A stretch of DNA of 64,000 nucleotides from Candidatus Caldatribacterium sp. Lineage in GTDB: Bacteria > Atribacterota > Atribacteria > Atribacterales > Caldatribacteriaceae. The DNA is taken from contig JAPWUU010000001.1 of NCBI GenBank assembly GCA_028275365.1, positions 1-64,000 on the forward strand, given 5' to 3'. Position numbers and translations under genes: made by a program. The notes below the pieces were generated by a model, which was not told where the DNA came from, did no database searches, and worked only from the letters and a program-made list of their open reading frames with translations. Position 1 is the first letter of the stretch, and each line of letters opens with the position of its first letter. Below, piece after piece: positions 1 to 9,220 of this stretch.

Positions 1-784
1 TTGCCCAGTACGTTCCGTGCATGCCAAGCATGCCCAAAGACAGGGGATGGCTTTCAGGGAACGCCCCCTTCCCCATGAGCGTATGCACCACGGGGATATC
101 GGCTTTGGTGGCAAGTTCAAAAAGGACCTCGGAGGCTCCTGAGGCAATGACGCCTCCGCCGACGTAGAGAAGGGGGCGCTTTGCTTCCCCGATGGCTTCG
201 GCGGCGAGTTTGATTTGCTTGGCGTGGCCCTTGTAGGTTGGCCGGTACCCCGGGATTTTGATTTTCTCGGGGTAAACGAGCTCAATCATCTTCTGTTGCA
301 CATCCCGGGGGAGGTCCACAAGCACCGGTCCCGGGCGGCCGGAAGAGGCAAGGTAGAATGCCTCCCGGATCACGTAGGGCAGGTCTTCGGCGTTTGTCAC
401 TAAGAAGTTGTGTTTGGTGATGGGCATGGTGATACCGGTGGTGTCGGCCTCCTGGAAGGAGTCCTTGCCGATGAGGTGAGTGAAAACCTGTCCGGTGAGG
501 GCCACAATGGGGATGGAATCCATGTAGGCTGTGGCAAGACCTGTCACGAGATTCGTGGCCCCTGGCCCAGAAGTGGCGATGCACACTCCCACCTTCCCTG
601 TGGTCCGGGCATATCCGTCGGCAGCGTGAGCCGCCCCCTGTTCGTGTCGCACGAGGATATGACGGATCTCGGGAGTATCAAAGAGGGCATCGTAAATGTC
701 CAGAACCGCACCGCCGGGGTACCCGAAGATGAACTCCACACCCTCTTTTTTTAAGAGTTCCACGAGAACCTGGGCACCTTTCAT
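1..784 (-). CDS. ilvB: Acetolactate synthase large subunit (N-terminal part, truncated by window edge)
   Basis: Reverse-strand reading from ATG at 784: [34 protein letters not shown]...[36 protein letters not shown], typical ThDP-enzyme AHAS N-terminus; open at window start. Confidence 0.93.
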   Translation of the reverse strand, partial: MKGAQVLVELLKKEGVEFIFGYPGGAVLDIYDALFDTPEIRHILVRHEQGAAHAADGYARTTGKVGVCIATSGPGATNLVTGLATAYMDSIPIVALTGQVFTHLIGKDSFQEADTTGITMPITKHNFLVTNAEDLPYVIREAFYLASSGRPGPVLVDLPRDVQQKMIELVYPEKIKIPGYRPTYKGHAKQIKLAAEAIGEAKRPLLYVGGGVIASGASEVLFELATKADIPVVHTLMGKGAFPESHPLSLGMLGMHGTYWA

Positions 785-807
785 GCGCACTGCTACCCAC
801 CTCCTTT

Positions 808-2463
808 TCAGGACATGCTTGCACCAAGAGATGCGGAGGAGGCGAGTTTCGCAAAGCGAGCCAGAATCCCCCGCTCATAGCGGGGTTTTGGTGGCACGAA
901 GGCCCTTTTGCGTTGCTCAAGCTCTTCCTCGCTCACCAGGAGTTCAATCCTCCGGCGGGGGATGTCGATGAGGATTTCATCCCCATCCCGGACAAAGGCA
1001 ATTGGCCCTCCTACGAAGGCCTCGGGTGCCACGTGCCCAACACATGGCCCCCGGGTGCCACCCGAAAACCTCCCATCAGTCACCAGGGCCACGTCTTTCG
1101 CCAGCCCCATGCCCACAATGCTTGACGTTGGGGCGAGCATCTCCCGCATGCCCGGGCCTCCCCGGGGGCCCTCAAAGCGGATCACCACGACCGAACCTTT
1201 GGTGATTTTCCCCGAGGTGATGGCCTCCATGGCTTCCTCTTCGCTGTTGAAGCACACCGCTTTCCCCCGGAACACGCGCACGCTCTCGTCAACCGCTGCT
1301 TGTTTCACCACTGCTCCTTCCGGCGCAAGGGATCCGAAAAGCACCGCGATGCCACCTTCGCGGTTGTAGGGGTTGTCGAGGGGTCGAATCACCGAGCGAT
1401 CCACAAAGTTCACGGATCTCTGGATTTCCCGAATGGTTTTTCCCGAGACCGTCCGAGTATCTTCGAGGAGGTCTCCTAAGGTGGCTAAAAGGGCAGGAAT
1501 ACCCCCGGCGAACTCCAGATCCTCCATGAAGAGGTCTCCTGCTGGCTCAAGGAGCACAAGGTGGGGAATTTCCTGGGAAAGTTCGTCAAACGTCCTGAGA
1601 GAAATACTCTCAAGCCCAAGTTCTCGGGCAAGAGCGAGAAGATGCAGCACAGTATTGGTTGATCCCCCAAGGGCCAGGTCCACGCGGATGGCATTCCGAA
1701 GGGCTCTTTCAGTGAGGATTCTCCGGGCGTTCCATCCTTCTCTGACGAGCTCCACGACGCGCTTGCCGCTTTCGTAGGCAATACGCCGCTTTTTCGCCGA
1801 TACCGCAAGAGCTGTTCCGCATCCTGGGAGACTCAAGCCCATGGTCTCCACAAGGCACGCCATGGTGTTCGCGGTGTACAGTCCCTGACAAGACCCTCCC
1901 CCGGGGCAGGCTTCTTCTTCAAGGGCGAAGAGCTCGGCCTCGTCGATATCGCCTTTCCGGTACCGTCCCACCGCCTCGAAGGTATCCCGCACAAAAGCCA
2001 GGCGTCGTCCCCGGTAGCGTCCAGAGAGCATGGGACCGGCAGTGACGAAAATGGCCGGGATGTCAAGGCGGGCTGCAGCAAGGAGCATGCCTGGGGTGAT
2101 TTTGTCGCAGTTTGTGAGGAGGACAACACCGTCAAGGGCGTGAGCCTCGACGACCGATTCGATGGCGTCGGCAATGATGTCCCGGCTGGGTAGGGAAAAA
2201 CGCATTCCCTCATGCCCCATGGCAATGCCGTCACAGATTGCCGGGACTCCAAAGACAAAGGGCGTTCCTCCTCCTGCCTCCACTCCTCGTTCGATGAAGC
2301 GTTCCAGTTCCCGCATGTGGATGTGTCCGGGAACGAGGTCTGAAAAGGCACTGGCAATGCCAATGAGCGGTCTTTTCAGGCCTTCCCGGGTGATGCCTGT
2401 AGCAAAGAAGAGCGAACGGTGTGGGCAGCGGTCAACGCCTTCGGTAACTCTTGTGCTTCTCAT
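808..2463 (-). CDS. ilvD: Dihydroxy-acid dehydratase
   Basis: [24 protein letters not shown]...[29 protein letters not shown]...[20 protein letters not shown]...[23 protein letters not shown] at 2463 preceded by AGGAGG is preferred to the longer ORF start. Confidence 0.95.
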   Translation of the reverse strand: MRSTRVTEGVDRCPHRSLFFATGITREGLKRPLIGIASAFSDLVPGHIHMRELERFIERGVEAGGGTPFVFGVPAICDGIAMGHEGMRFSLPSRDIIADAIESVVEAHALDGVVLLTNCDKITPGMLLAAARLDIPAIFVTAGPMLSGRYRGRRLAFVRDTFEAVGRYRKGDIDEAELFALEEEACPGGGSCQGLYTANTMACLVETMGLSLPGCGTALAVSAKKRRIAYESGKRVVELVREGWNARRILTERALRNAIRVDLALGGSTNTVLHLLALARELGLESISLRTFDELSQEIPHLVLLEPAGDLFMEDLEFAGGIPALLATLGDLLEDTRTVSGKTIREIQRSVNFVDRSVIRPLDNPYNREGGIAVLFGSLAPEGAVVKQAAVDESVRVFRGKAVCFNSEEEAMEAITSGKITKGSVVVIRFEGPRGGPGMREMLAPTSSIVGMGLAKDVALVTDGRFSGGTRGPCVGHVAPEAFVGGPIAFVRDGDEILIDIPRRRIELLVSEEELEQRKRAFVPPKPRYERGILARFAKLASSASLGASMS

Positions 2464-2484
2464 GGTATTCCTCCTTTCTGGCCT

Positions 2485-2733
2485 TTTGAACAAAAAACCC
2501 TCGCCCCAAAAGGGGCGAGGGTTTTTCCCCGCGGTACCACCCTTTTTACCCGCAACAGCGGGTCGCTTTTTCCTCGTAACGGGAGGCTTCCGGGCCGCCT
2601 ACTGCTTTCAGCAAGCCACTCAAGAGGCGAGCTTCGGTGTCGCTTTGGGCCTGCTTCCACCTTCCCGCAGGCTCTCTGGACCGCCGCGAGCACCTACTGT
2701 TCCCCTTCGTCGCTTTCCTTTCTTCCGGTGTTG
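2485..2733 (-). ncRNA. T-box leader (tRNA-sensing riboswitch) upstream of ilvD-ilvB, with intrinsic terminator
   Basis: Minus strand contains AGGGTGGTACCGCG (T-box antiterminator, about 2528-2543) followed by CCCTCGCCCC-TTTT-GGGGCGAGGG-TTTTTT (2492-2521). Stem I-like elements (AGAGAGCC...GGTGGAAGCAGGC) lie upstream. Confidence 0.93.
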
Positions 2734-2739
2734 TGAGAG

Positions 2740-2768
2740 AATATAACACATGGGAGCTCATTTTGCAA
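2740..2768 (-). promoter_or_regulatory. Sigma-A-like promoter for the T-box/ilvD transcript
   Basis: Minus strand TTGCAA - 17 nt - TATATT, about 10 nt upstream of the T-box leader. Confidence 0.6.
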
Positions 2769-3430
2769 CGGGGGTGGGAATTTTGGCACCACGGGCCTTT
2801 GTCTCCTTTAGCGGTGGGAAGGACTCGCACCTGAGCCTCTGGAAAGCAAAGCAAGCAGGCCTTGACGTTGTGATGCTCCTCTCCATGCTCGGGGAGGATG
2901 GCGAGAAATCTTCATCCCATCGTATTCCTGCGGCAATCCTGCGCCGCCAGAGCGAGGCAATGGGCATTCCTATTCTCCTTCGTCCCACGTCTTGGACGGA
3001 GTACGAGGAGAACTTCCTTGCCTGTCTTTTTGCGTTGAAGGAGAGAGGAATCACCTTTGGGGTTTTTGGGGATATCGATGTTGTGGAGCACCGGGAGTGG
3101 GTGGAACGGGTTTGTCAGAAGGCCGGTGTCATCCCTTTTTTGCCCCTTTGGGGGAAGGACCACAAAGAGGTTGCCCTTGAGGTGGGACGTGCGGGTTTTG
3201 AGGCATACGTCATCGTAGTGAAAGACGGCCTGGTGCCCCAGGATTTCCTCGGAAGAAGGTACGACGAGGGTCTTGTTGTCGAACTCCTTGCCTTGGGTAT
3301 TGACCCCTGTGGGGAGGGAGGGGAATTCCACACCCTGGTGGTTTCCGGTCCCTTGTACCGGCATCGCCTTCCGTATACTCTCGGGGGCCCCCGGTTTGAT
3401 GGCAAGTGTCATTACCTTGAGGTTTGGTGA
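2750..3430 (+). CDS. Dph6-like/ATP-PPase (adenine nucleotide alpha hydrolase superfamily) protein; start uncertain
   Basis: PP-loop FVSFSGGKDSHLSLWKA; IPFLPLWGKDHKEVALEVGRAGFEAYVIVVKDG...GIDPCGEGGEFHTLVVSGPL is characteristic of the diphthine-ammonia ligase-like family. The annotated start overlaps the divergent promoter, so a later start is possible. Confidence 0.8.
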   Translation: MGAHFATGVGILAPRAFVSFSGGKDSHLSLWKAKQAGLDVVMLLSMLGEDGEKSSSHRIPAAILRRQSEAMGIPILLRPTSWTEYEENFLACLFALKERGITFGVFGDIDVVEHREWVERVCQKAGVIPFLPLWGKDHKEVALEVGRAGFEAYVIVVKDGLVPQDFLGRRYDEGLVVELLALGIDPCGEGGEFHTLVVSGPLYRHRLPYTLGGPRFDGKCHYLEVW

Positions 3431-3436
3431 TGCGCC

Positions 3437-3952
3437 GTGAAACGCCTAAAGGAGACTCGCTTTGTGACCCAGACGGCGATGTTTTTCGCCCTGACACTCC
3501 TTGTGCAGGCTTTCGGTTTCCCCCAGATGCTTACTGGTCCTCTGGTGAACGCCTTTCTGCTCCTCTCGACCATTTCCTCCGGTATTTTGAGCGGCATCAT
3601 CATTGGCCTTTTCACTCCCTGGGTGGCCCTTCTGCGAGGCATCCTTCCCGCACCCCTTGGCCCCATGGTGCCTTTCATCATGGTGGGCAATGGAGCACTG
3701 GTGACGGTTTTTGGACTCCTGGCAAAGAGGAAATCCCTGTCCTTTGGGATTGCAGGAGTTTGCCTTGGGGCTTTGGTGAAGTACCTCATCCTCTCTCAAG
3801 CGGTTCGGTTCCTCGTTGCCGTTCCTCCCCCTGTTGCCCGGGCCATGCAGGTCCCGCAACTTGTTACTGCTCTCCTTGGAGGGGCCATTGCTCTGGGTCT
3901 TTCCCGGGCTGTTGAGCGGACCCGTCTTCCCGGAAGGCGTGCTTCAGGGTGA
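3437..3952 (+). CDS. ECF transporter S component-like integral membrane protein
   Basis: Five or six hydrophobic segments; FVTQTAMFFALTLLVQAFGFPQMLTGPLVNAFLLLSTISSGILSGIIIGLFTPWVALLRG resembles ECF S-component-like proteins. Confidence 0.6.
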   Translation: MKRLKETRFVTQTAMFFALTLLVQAFGFPQMLTGPLVNAFLLLSTISSGILSGIIIGLFTPWVALLRGILPAPLGPMVPFIMVGNGALVTVFGLLAKRKSLSFGIAGVCLGALVKYLILSQAVRFLVAVPPPVARAMQVPQLVTALLGGAIALGLSRAVERTRLPGRRASG

Positions 3953-5681
3953 AGAAGAACCGGCTCCCTCCCTGGGGTCGGTTCTCTGCGCCCACCGTGC
4001 CTCCATGGCGCTCAATAATTTCCCGCACAATGGCAAGACCGAGCCCCACACCACCGCCTTTCCGGGAACGGGACTTCTCCACCCGATAGAATCGCTCAAA
4101 GATAAAGGGGAGGTCATTTTCCGGAATCCCTGGGCCCTCGTCGAGCACTGAGACAGTCACCATGCCCTCTCTTTCCTCTCCCTCAATGGTGACGGTGCTG
4201 CCCTCGGGAGAAAAGAGAATGGCATTGTGGAGGAGGTTGGTGAGGACCTGAGCAAGGCGGTCACGGTTGCCGAAGACCACAAGGGGGAGGGCAAGGTGGT
4301 TTTCGACGTTCACGCGTTTTTCCCGGAAAAGCGGGGTGAGTTTGAGAACAACCTCCCGGGTGAGGGCAGCAAGGTCTACCGGTTCCATCTCCCATTGAAC
4401 CTTTCCTGACTCCATGAGGGAAAGGTCCAAGAGGTCCCGGATGAGCCTGGACATCCGCAGGGTTTCCTCGTAGAGGAGGGGCAGGTATTTTTCCCGGAAT
4501 TCTTCGAAAGAAATGACGCCGTCAAGGACGGCCTCGAGAAACCCCTGGATGGCGGTGAGGGGGGTCTTGAGTTCATGGGACACGTCGGCGATGAACTGCC
4601 GGCGGAGTTCTTCGGCCCGACGGAGCTCGGTGATGTCCTGGATAACCCCTACGGCCCCGTAGGGCATTCCTTCATCCTCAAGCGGAGCAACCCGGATGAT
4701 GAGGCGCTTTGAGCGGAACACGCACTCCCCCTGGGTAGCCATTCCGCTTTTGAGGGTTTCCTGGAAGAGCGTAGCGACATTCTGGGGGAGAACATCATCA
4801 ATTCGGGCTTTCCCAAAAAGAGGGGTTTCGAAGACCTCCTGGGCTTTGGGATTTGCCGAGAGGATGCGTCCCTCAAGGTCCAGTGCCACCACACCCTCCT
4901 TGAGGGCAAGGAGGATGTTCTCAATCTCCCGTTTTTCCCTCTCTAAAGTCCTGATGGTTCGCTCAAGTTCCTGAGAGAGGGTGTTGAAGTCCCGGGCGAG
5001 CTGCCCGAGCTCCTCTTCGGGGGGAATTTCCAGGCGCTTGGTGTAGTCTCCCGAGGCTATGGCCCGGGCCATGGTGCGCATTGTCTTAAGTGGCACGGAG
5101 AGGGAACGGGAAAAGAGAAACGCCAGAATCACGGCCAGAGGAAAGGCCACAAGGCCGGACCACAAAAGGAGGTACCGGAAGGTTTTCACGGTCATCTGGA
5201 TATCTGCAAGGGGAGTGGAGAGGAAGAGGACTGCTTGAGGCGGAGCATCAGGGGGTAGGGGGAGAGCGACAACAAGCATCTCCTGGCGAAGAACAGGGAG
5301 CACCCCCTGGAAAGTCACCGCCTTACCCTGGCGAAGGCGGTTCTCGAGTTCCTGGAGAGGAAAGACACGCCGGAACATTGCTCCGGGACGCATCATCTGG
5401 GGACCATGGCGGAGCGGGGAGTCTGGGGCAAAGAGACGGTTGAGAGGCACAAGGAGCACATGAATACCCTCGCTCAGGCGCTTCACGGTCTCAGGGATTT
5501 CCTGAGTGGGAGATGTGAGAACACTGGCGATGAGTTCCCCCCGCCTTTTCAGTTCCCGCTCTTTCAGGGAGAGGTAGAACTGGCCGAAAAGCTGCGACAT
5601 GCTGGCAAAAAGCACCGCATAGGTCACGGTGAGGATGAGGAGTGACGAGAGGAAGAACTTGCCAAAAAGCGTCTGCTTCAT
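3864..5681 (-). CDS. Sensor histidine kinase (TM-HAMP-PAS-HisKA-HATPase)
   Basis: HAMP-like RSLSVPLKTMRTMARAIASGDYTKRLEI; ADVSHELKTPLTAIQGFLEA H-box; VSVLDEGPGIPENDLPFIFERFYRVEKSRSRKGGGVGLGLAIVREIIERHGG. Confidence 0.95.
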   Translation of the reverse strand: MKQTLFGKFFLSSLLILTVTYAVLFASMSQLFGQFYLSLKERELKRRGELIASVLTSPTQEIPETVKRLSEGIHVLLVPLNRLFAPDSPLRHGPQMMRPGAMFRRVFPLQELENRLRQGKAVTFQGVLPVLRQEMLVVALPLPPDAPPQAVLFLSTPLADIQMTVKTFRYLLLWSGLVAFPLAVILAFLFSRSLSVPLKTMRTMARAIASGDYTKRLEIPPEEELGQLARDFNTLSQELERTIRTLEREKREIENILLALKEGVVALDLEGRILSANPKAQEVFETPLFGKARIDDVLPQNVATLFQETLKSGMATQGECVFRSKRLIIRVAPLEDEGMPYGAVGVIQDITELRRAEELRRQFIADVSHELKTPLTAIQGFLEAVLDGVISFEEFREKYLPLLYEETLRMSRLIRDLLDLSLMESGKVQWEMEPVDLAALTREVVLKLTPLFREKRVNVENHLALPLVVFGNRDRLAQVLTNLLHNAILFSPEGSTVTIEGEEREGMVTVSVLDEGPGIPENDLPFIFERFYRVEKSRSRKGGGVGLGLAIVREIIERHGGTVGAENRPQGGSRFFFTLKHAFREDGSAQQPGKDPEQWPLQGEQ

Positions 5682-6364
5682 GGTTCCTCAAATTCGAGCT
5701 TGTATCCATAACCCCAAACGGTTTTGATAAGGGGTGGAGCCCCAGCGGCCTCGAGTTTCTCCCGGAGGCGTTTGATATGGGTATCCACGGTTCTTGTGTC
5801 TCCAAGGAAGTCATACCCCCAAACTTCTTCAAGGAGCTTCTCCCGGCTGAAAACACGGTTGGGGTGGAGGGCAAGGAAATAGAGAAGCTCGAATTCCTTT
5901 GGTGTTGTGCTGATGGGAGTTCCCTGCACCAGGACCTTTTTGGCCCCGTGGTCGATCACAAGAGGTCCAAGGCGAACGACCTGGTGTTTTGCAGTATCCT
6001 GGAGTTTCCCTCGCCTGAGGACCGCCTTGACCCGGGCCACAACCTCCCGGGGGCTGAAGGGTTTGGGAACGTAGTCATCGGCCCCCAGTTCGAGTCCGAG
6101 AACCCGATCGACCTCCTCACCCCGAGCGGTGAGCATGATGATGGGGATTGTGGAGAAGCTCCGAATTTCCCGGCATACCGTCCAGCCGTCTTTTTTCGGG
6201 AGCATGAGGTCAAGGAGCACGAGGTCAAAAGGGTGACGTTTCACCGCCTCGACTGCGGCCTCTCCGTCGTACACCACCGTGACCTCAAAGCCATCTCGCT
6301 CAAGGTACAGGCGGAGGATTTCCCCCACAGATGGTTCATCATCAACAACGAGGATTCTCCCCAT
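5678..6364 (-). CDS. OmpR/PhoB-family response regulator
   Basis: MGRILVVDDEPSVGEILRLYLERDGFEVTVV...DLVLLDLMLPKKDGWTVCREIR...HPNRVFSREKLLEEVWGYDFLGDTRTVDTHIKRLREKLE. Overlaps the kinase start by 4 bp. Confidence 0.96.
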   Translation of the reverse strand: MGRILVVDDEPSVGEILRLYLERDGFEVTVVYDGEAAVEAVKRHPFDLVLLDLMLPKKDGWTVCREIRSFSTIPIIMLTARGEEVDRVLGLELGADDYVPKPFSPREVVARVKAVLRRGKLQDTAKHQVVRLGPLVIDHGAKKVLVQGTPISTTPKEFELLYFLALHPNRVFSREKLLEEVWGYDFLGDTRTVDTHIKRLREKLEAAGAPPLIKTVWGYGYKLEFEEP

Positions 6365-6450
6365 GGCTTTCTCATTCTATACAACGCCACACCCCAGAGC
6401 AAGGGGGGAAGGAGGGGGGCCCTGGGGTGTGGCTCCCAAGGAGGGAGTAC

Positions 6451-6933
6451 TCAGAAGAACCTCGGGCAGAAGCCCGCAGGGCCTCTTTTGCCCATGCCCC
6501 ACCCAAAAGGTGGGAGGTTCTTGAGCTGCTCTGGCGTGAGCACGTTCAGTATCTGCTGGTACATATCCTTCCTCAGGCTTGAGAGTTCCCCCTGGAGGTC
6601 CAGGATTTCTGTGATTTTTGCCCGGATGCTCTCTGCAACTTCCTGCGTGGCTTCTTTAAGCTGGAGTTCCCGAAGCTCCAGAACTTTTGCCTGAATCTGG
6701 GCTTTGAGGTCTGCCGCTTTGGTGAGAAAGTTTTTCTCAATATCCAGGATTTTGGCCTTCTGCTCATCGGAGAGGGTGATGCTCCCCAGACCCCAGCGCA
6801 TTCCTCGACCTTCCTGGGGACACCAGACATTCTCCGGTCCCCTGCCGCCAAACCGGGGTGCGGCAAAAGCCAGTGCCGTCACAAAGAACGTTACCAGTAC
6901 TCCAAGAACCACCGGGATGGTGAATCGCCTCAT
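6451..6933 (-). CDS. Secreted Spy/CpxP-like (zinc resistance-associated/heavy-metal sensor family) helical protein
   Basis: Signal-like MRRFTIPVVLGVLVTFFVTALAFA; LSDEQKAKILDIEKNFLTKAADLKAQIQAKVLELRELQL...LRKDMYQQILNVLTPEQLKNLPPFGWG. Confidence 0.75.
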   Translation of the reverse strand: MRRFTIPVVLGVLVTFFVTALAFAAPRFGGRGPENVWCPQEGRGMRWGLGSITLSDEQKAKILDIEKNFLTKAADLKAQIQAKVLELRELQLKEATQEVAESIRAKITEILDLQGELSSLRKDMYQQILNVLTPEQLKNLPPFGWGMGKRGPAGFCPRFF

Positions 6934-7337
6934 GTTCTCAACCTCCCTCTGTGTGATGTTGCCTTTACTGTACTGCGGAACTGTGACGATTCTTTGGGGG
7001 AACTGTGACGGTTTTGTGAACAATCGAGGGTTTCTCTGAGCTTTTTCAGGGCGCGTCTTTTGTGGATGCGCACCGACCGGCGGGATATGCCGAGGCGTTC
7101 TGCGGCCTCCTTTTCTGAAAGTCCCTCGAAGAAGAGGAGCTCAACCACCCTGCGTTGCTTGGGGGAGAGGACTTCAAGGGGGAGGGCAATGCGTCTTTTT
7201 TGGGAAGGGCGGGGAAGGCGAAGGAGTCGTTCCATTTTCTCGGGAGGAAGGGGCACTTCCCTCCAGGGCCTTCCCACACCAAGCCCCTCCTCTTTGAGCC
7301 TCCTGTTCCAGAGATAGAAAAGGTGCCGTGATGCCAT
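6930..7337 (-). CDS. Sigma-70 region 4-like DNA-binding protein (no recognisable region 2)
   Basis: LPLEVLSPKQRRVVELLFFEGLSEKEAAERLGISRRSVRIHKRRALKKLRETL (sigma4 HTH). Its stop codon overlaps the downstream Spy-like ATG (ATGA). Confidence 0.7.
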   Translation of the reverse strand: MASRHLFYLWNRRLKEEGLGVGRPWREVPLPPEKMERLLRLPRPSQKRRIALPLEVLSPKQRRVVELLFFEGLSEKEAAERLGISRRSVRIHKRRALKKLRETLDCSQNRHSSPKESSQFRSTVKATSHRGRLRT

Positions 7338-7367
7338 AGCGCCACCTCCAGGTGTTGTGTGGGCTGG

Positions 7368-7396
7368 ATTATACCATAAGGAATAAACTATGACAA
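7368..7396 (-). promoter_or_regulatory. Sigma-A-like promoter upstream of the sigma4-like/Spy-like genes
   Basis: Minus strand TTGTCA - 17 nt - TATAAT. Confidence 0.65.
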
Positions 7397-7404
7397 GAGG
7401 AATA

Positions 7405-8064
7405 TTAGTGGAAGGAGAGGCTCAAAAGGACTTTCCCTACAATCCTAACCGGGCGGTCGACGAAAACCAGCGGAGGATAGGCGGGATTGGCCGATTGGAG
7501 GATGACCGTGTTGCCCTGGAAAAACACCTGTTTGATGCAGAGTCCCTCGTCCTCAATGTCCACAACGCCGATATCCCCGGACTGGACCTCGATGTCCGGG
7601 GAGAAGATAACAAAATCCCCGTGAACGATGCCTTTCCCGACCATCGAATCCCCCCGGGCCCGCACGGCGAAAAGTCGAAGCCCTGCCCTGTGGGCCTGGC
7701 CAATGCGCAGGGAAAGGAGGGACTCGTTGAGGGGAACCGTTCCCACGATGTACTCCTCAAAGCCGTTGACAGGTGTCCCACAGGGAATTTCTCCCGAAAG
7801 GAGAGGAACGGAGACCTCGCTTTCCTCCACGGCAAACAGCGTTCCCTCCGCAAGCCCGAGGAGGAGGGCGATGTCCTTCTCGCTGGCTCCTAAGGCTCTG
7901 GCCACTTTCAGAATGGAGTCTCGGTCAGGGTCCCGAAGGCCCCGAAGCCACCGGGAGATGGCCGACTGGGATACCCCCGAAAGCCGGGCAAGTTCGAACT
8001 GGCTGATGTTCTTCTCTTTGAGTTTTTCCCTGAGCCACTCTCGAAAGCCCATGGTCTCCTTCAT
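7405..8064 (-). CDS. XRE-family HTH + S24 peptidase (LexA/CI-like) repressor
   Basis: ISQFELARLSGVSQSAISRWLRGLRDPD HTH; GEIPCGTPVNG cleavage-site region; VRARGDSMVGKGIVHGDFVIF and GVVDIEDEGLCIKQVF (Ser/Lys dyad regions). Confidence 0.88.
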   Translation of the reverse strand: MKETMGFREWLREKLKEKNISQFELARLSGVSQSAISRWLRGLRDPDRDSILKVARALGASEKDIALLLGLAEGTLFAVEESEVSVPLLSGEIPCGTPVNGFEEYIVGTVPLNESLLSLRIGQAHRAGLRLFAVRARGDSMVGKGIVHGDFVIFSPDIEVQSGDIGVVDIEDEGLCIKQVFFQGNTVILQSANPAYPPLVFVDRPVRIVGKVLLSLSFH

Positions 8065-8092
8065 TTTACCACATTGCCCTCCGGACTATCCC

Positions 8093-8121
8093 TTGACAGA
8101 GATGAGTTGGTTCCCTACAAT
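8093..8121 (+). promoter_or_regulatory. Sigma-A-like promoter upstream of SorC regulator
   Basis: TTGACA - 17 nt - TACAAT. Confidence 0.75.
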
Positions 8122-8171
8122 GTTTTTGAGCGATTGTTCAGGGCAAGTGCTCACAGAGAGGGGGAACGTTC

Positions 8172-9137
8172 TTGACGTCAGAGGAGAAGAACGAGGATTT
8201 GCTCCTTCTTTACGAGATAGCCCGCCTGTACTACGAGGATGGCCTGACCCAGGAGGAGATTGCCGCGCAACTCGGTTTCTCCCGCTCTCGAATCCAGCGG
8301 CTTCTTGAAGCAGCCCGCCAGCAGGGCATTGTGGAGATTCGTCTGGTGAATCCGACAACCACCTTCACTGAGCTTGAGGAACAACTTGTGCAGCGCTTCC
8401 GTTTGAAGAAGGCCATTGTGGTTCCTGCTTCCCTACAGTCTCCGGCCCTTATCCGCCGGAGCATTGGTCGGGCTGCAGCCCGCTATCTTGAATCTGTGCT
8501 TCGGGATGGGGATGTGCTGGGCATTGGGTGGGGGCGAACCGTGTACGAGGCGCTGAATTTTTTTGAACGGAAGATCGCCCTTACGGTGGTACCCCTTATC
8601 GGAGCTGTGGGTCAAGTAGAGGTGGATTTCCAGGTGAATGAGCTTGGGCACCAGCTGGCAAAGAGAATCGGAGGGTTCTTCGTTCCCCTGTACGCCCCGG
8701 CTCTTGTGGATAGCGAGGATATTGCCCGGGCGCTGTACTCAGACCAGAGTGTCCGCCGGGTGGTGGAGCTCTGGGACGAGGTTCAGGCAGCCATTGTGGG
8801 CATGGGAGACCCCCGGAAACCCGGTTCCATCGTCCCGAAATTCTTCCTCAGCGACCCCCAATCAGCGGCAGTTCTTGAAAAGGAAGACGTTGTGGGGGAT
8901 ATCCTCTACCACTTTCTACGCCAAGACGGGTCTCTGGCGGATGAGGTGTTCGACCGGCGGGTGATGAGCATTCCTCTGGAAAAGCTCAGGAACATCCCCT
9001 ACGTTCTTGGTGTTGCTGGTTCTTTAGAGAAGCTCGAGGTGCTTGAAGCGGTCCTTCGAGGAGGGTACATCAACGTCCTCGTGGTAGACAGCGAGGTGGC
9101 AAAGGCGCTCCTTGAGCGATCGGTAGGTGAGGCCTGA
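8172..9137 (+). CDS. SorC/DeoR-family sugar-binding transcriptional regulator
   Basis: LLLLYEIARLYYEDGLTQEEIAAQLGFSRSRIQRLLEAARQQGIVEIRLVNP plus SorC sugar-binding domain (GDVLGIGWGRTVYEAL; RNIPYVLGVAGSLEKLEVLEAVLRGGYINVLVVDSEVAKALL). TTG start. Confidence 0.92.
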   Translation: MTSEEKNEDLLLLYEIARLYYEDGLTQEEIAAQLGFSRSRIQRLLEAARQQGIVEIRLVNPTTTFTELEEQLVQRFRLKKAIVVPASLQSPALIRRSIGRAAARYLESVLRDGDVLGIGWGRTVYEALNFFERKIALTVVPLIGAVGQVEVDFQVNELGHQLAKRIGGFFVPLYAPALVDSEDIARALYSDQSVRRVVELWDEVQAAIVGMGDPRKPGSIVPKFFLSDPQSAAVLEKEDVVGDILYHFLRQDGSLADEVFDRRVMSIPLEKLRNIPYVLGVAGSLEKLEVLEAVLRGGYINVLVVDSEVAKALLERSVGEA

Positions 9138-9220
9138 AGGGGGTGAGAAGCTGGGTAAAAGAGACCTTTTGAGCTTTTGCAATTTTTTCTCGTAGACTCT
9201 TGCGAAAAGGAGGGAATGCC

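Noticed and set aside
5642-6694. 350-aa + strand ORF across the response regulator
   Set aside because: Antisense shadow of the OmpR-type regulator gene and the Spy-like gene.
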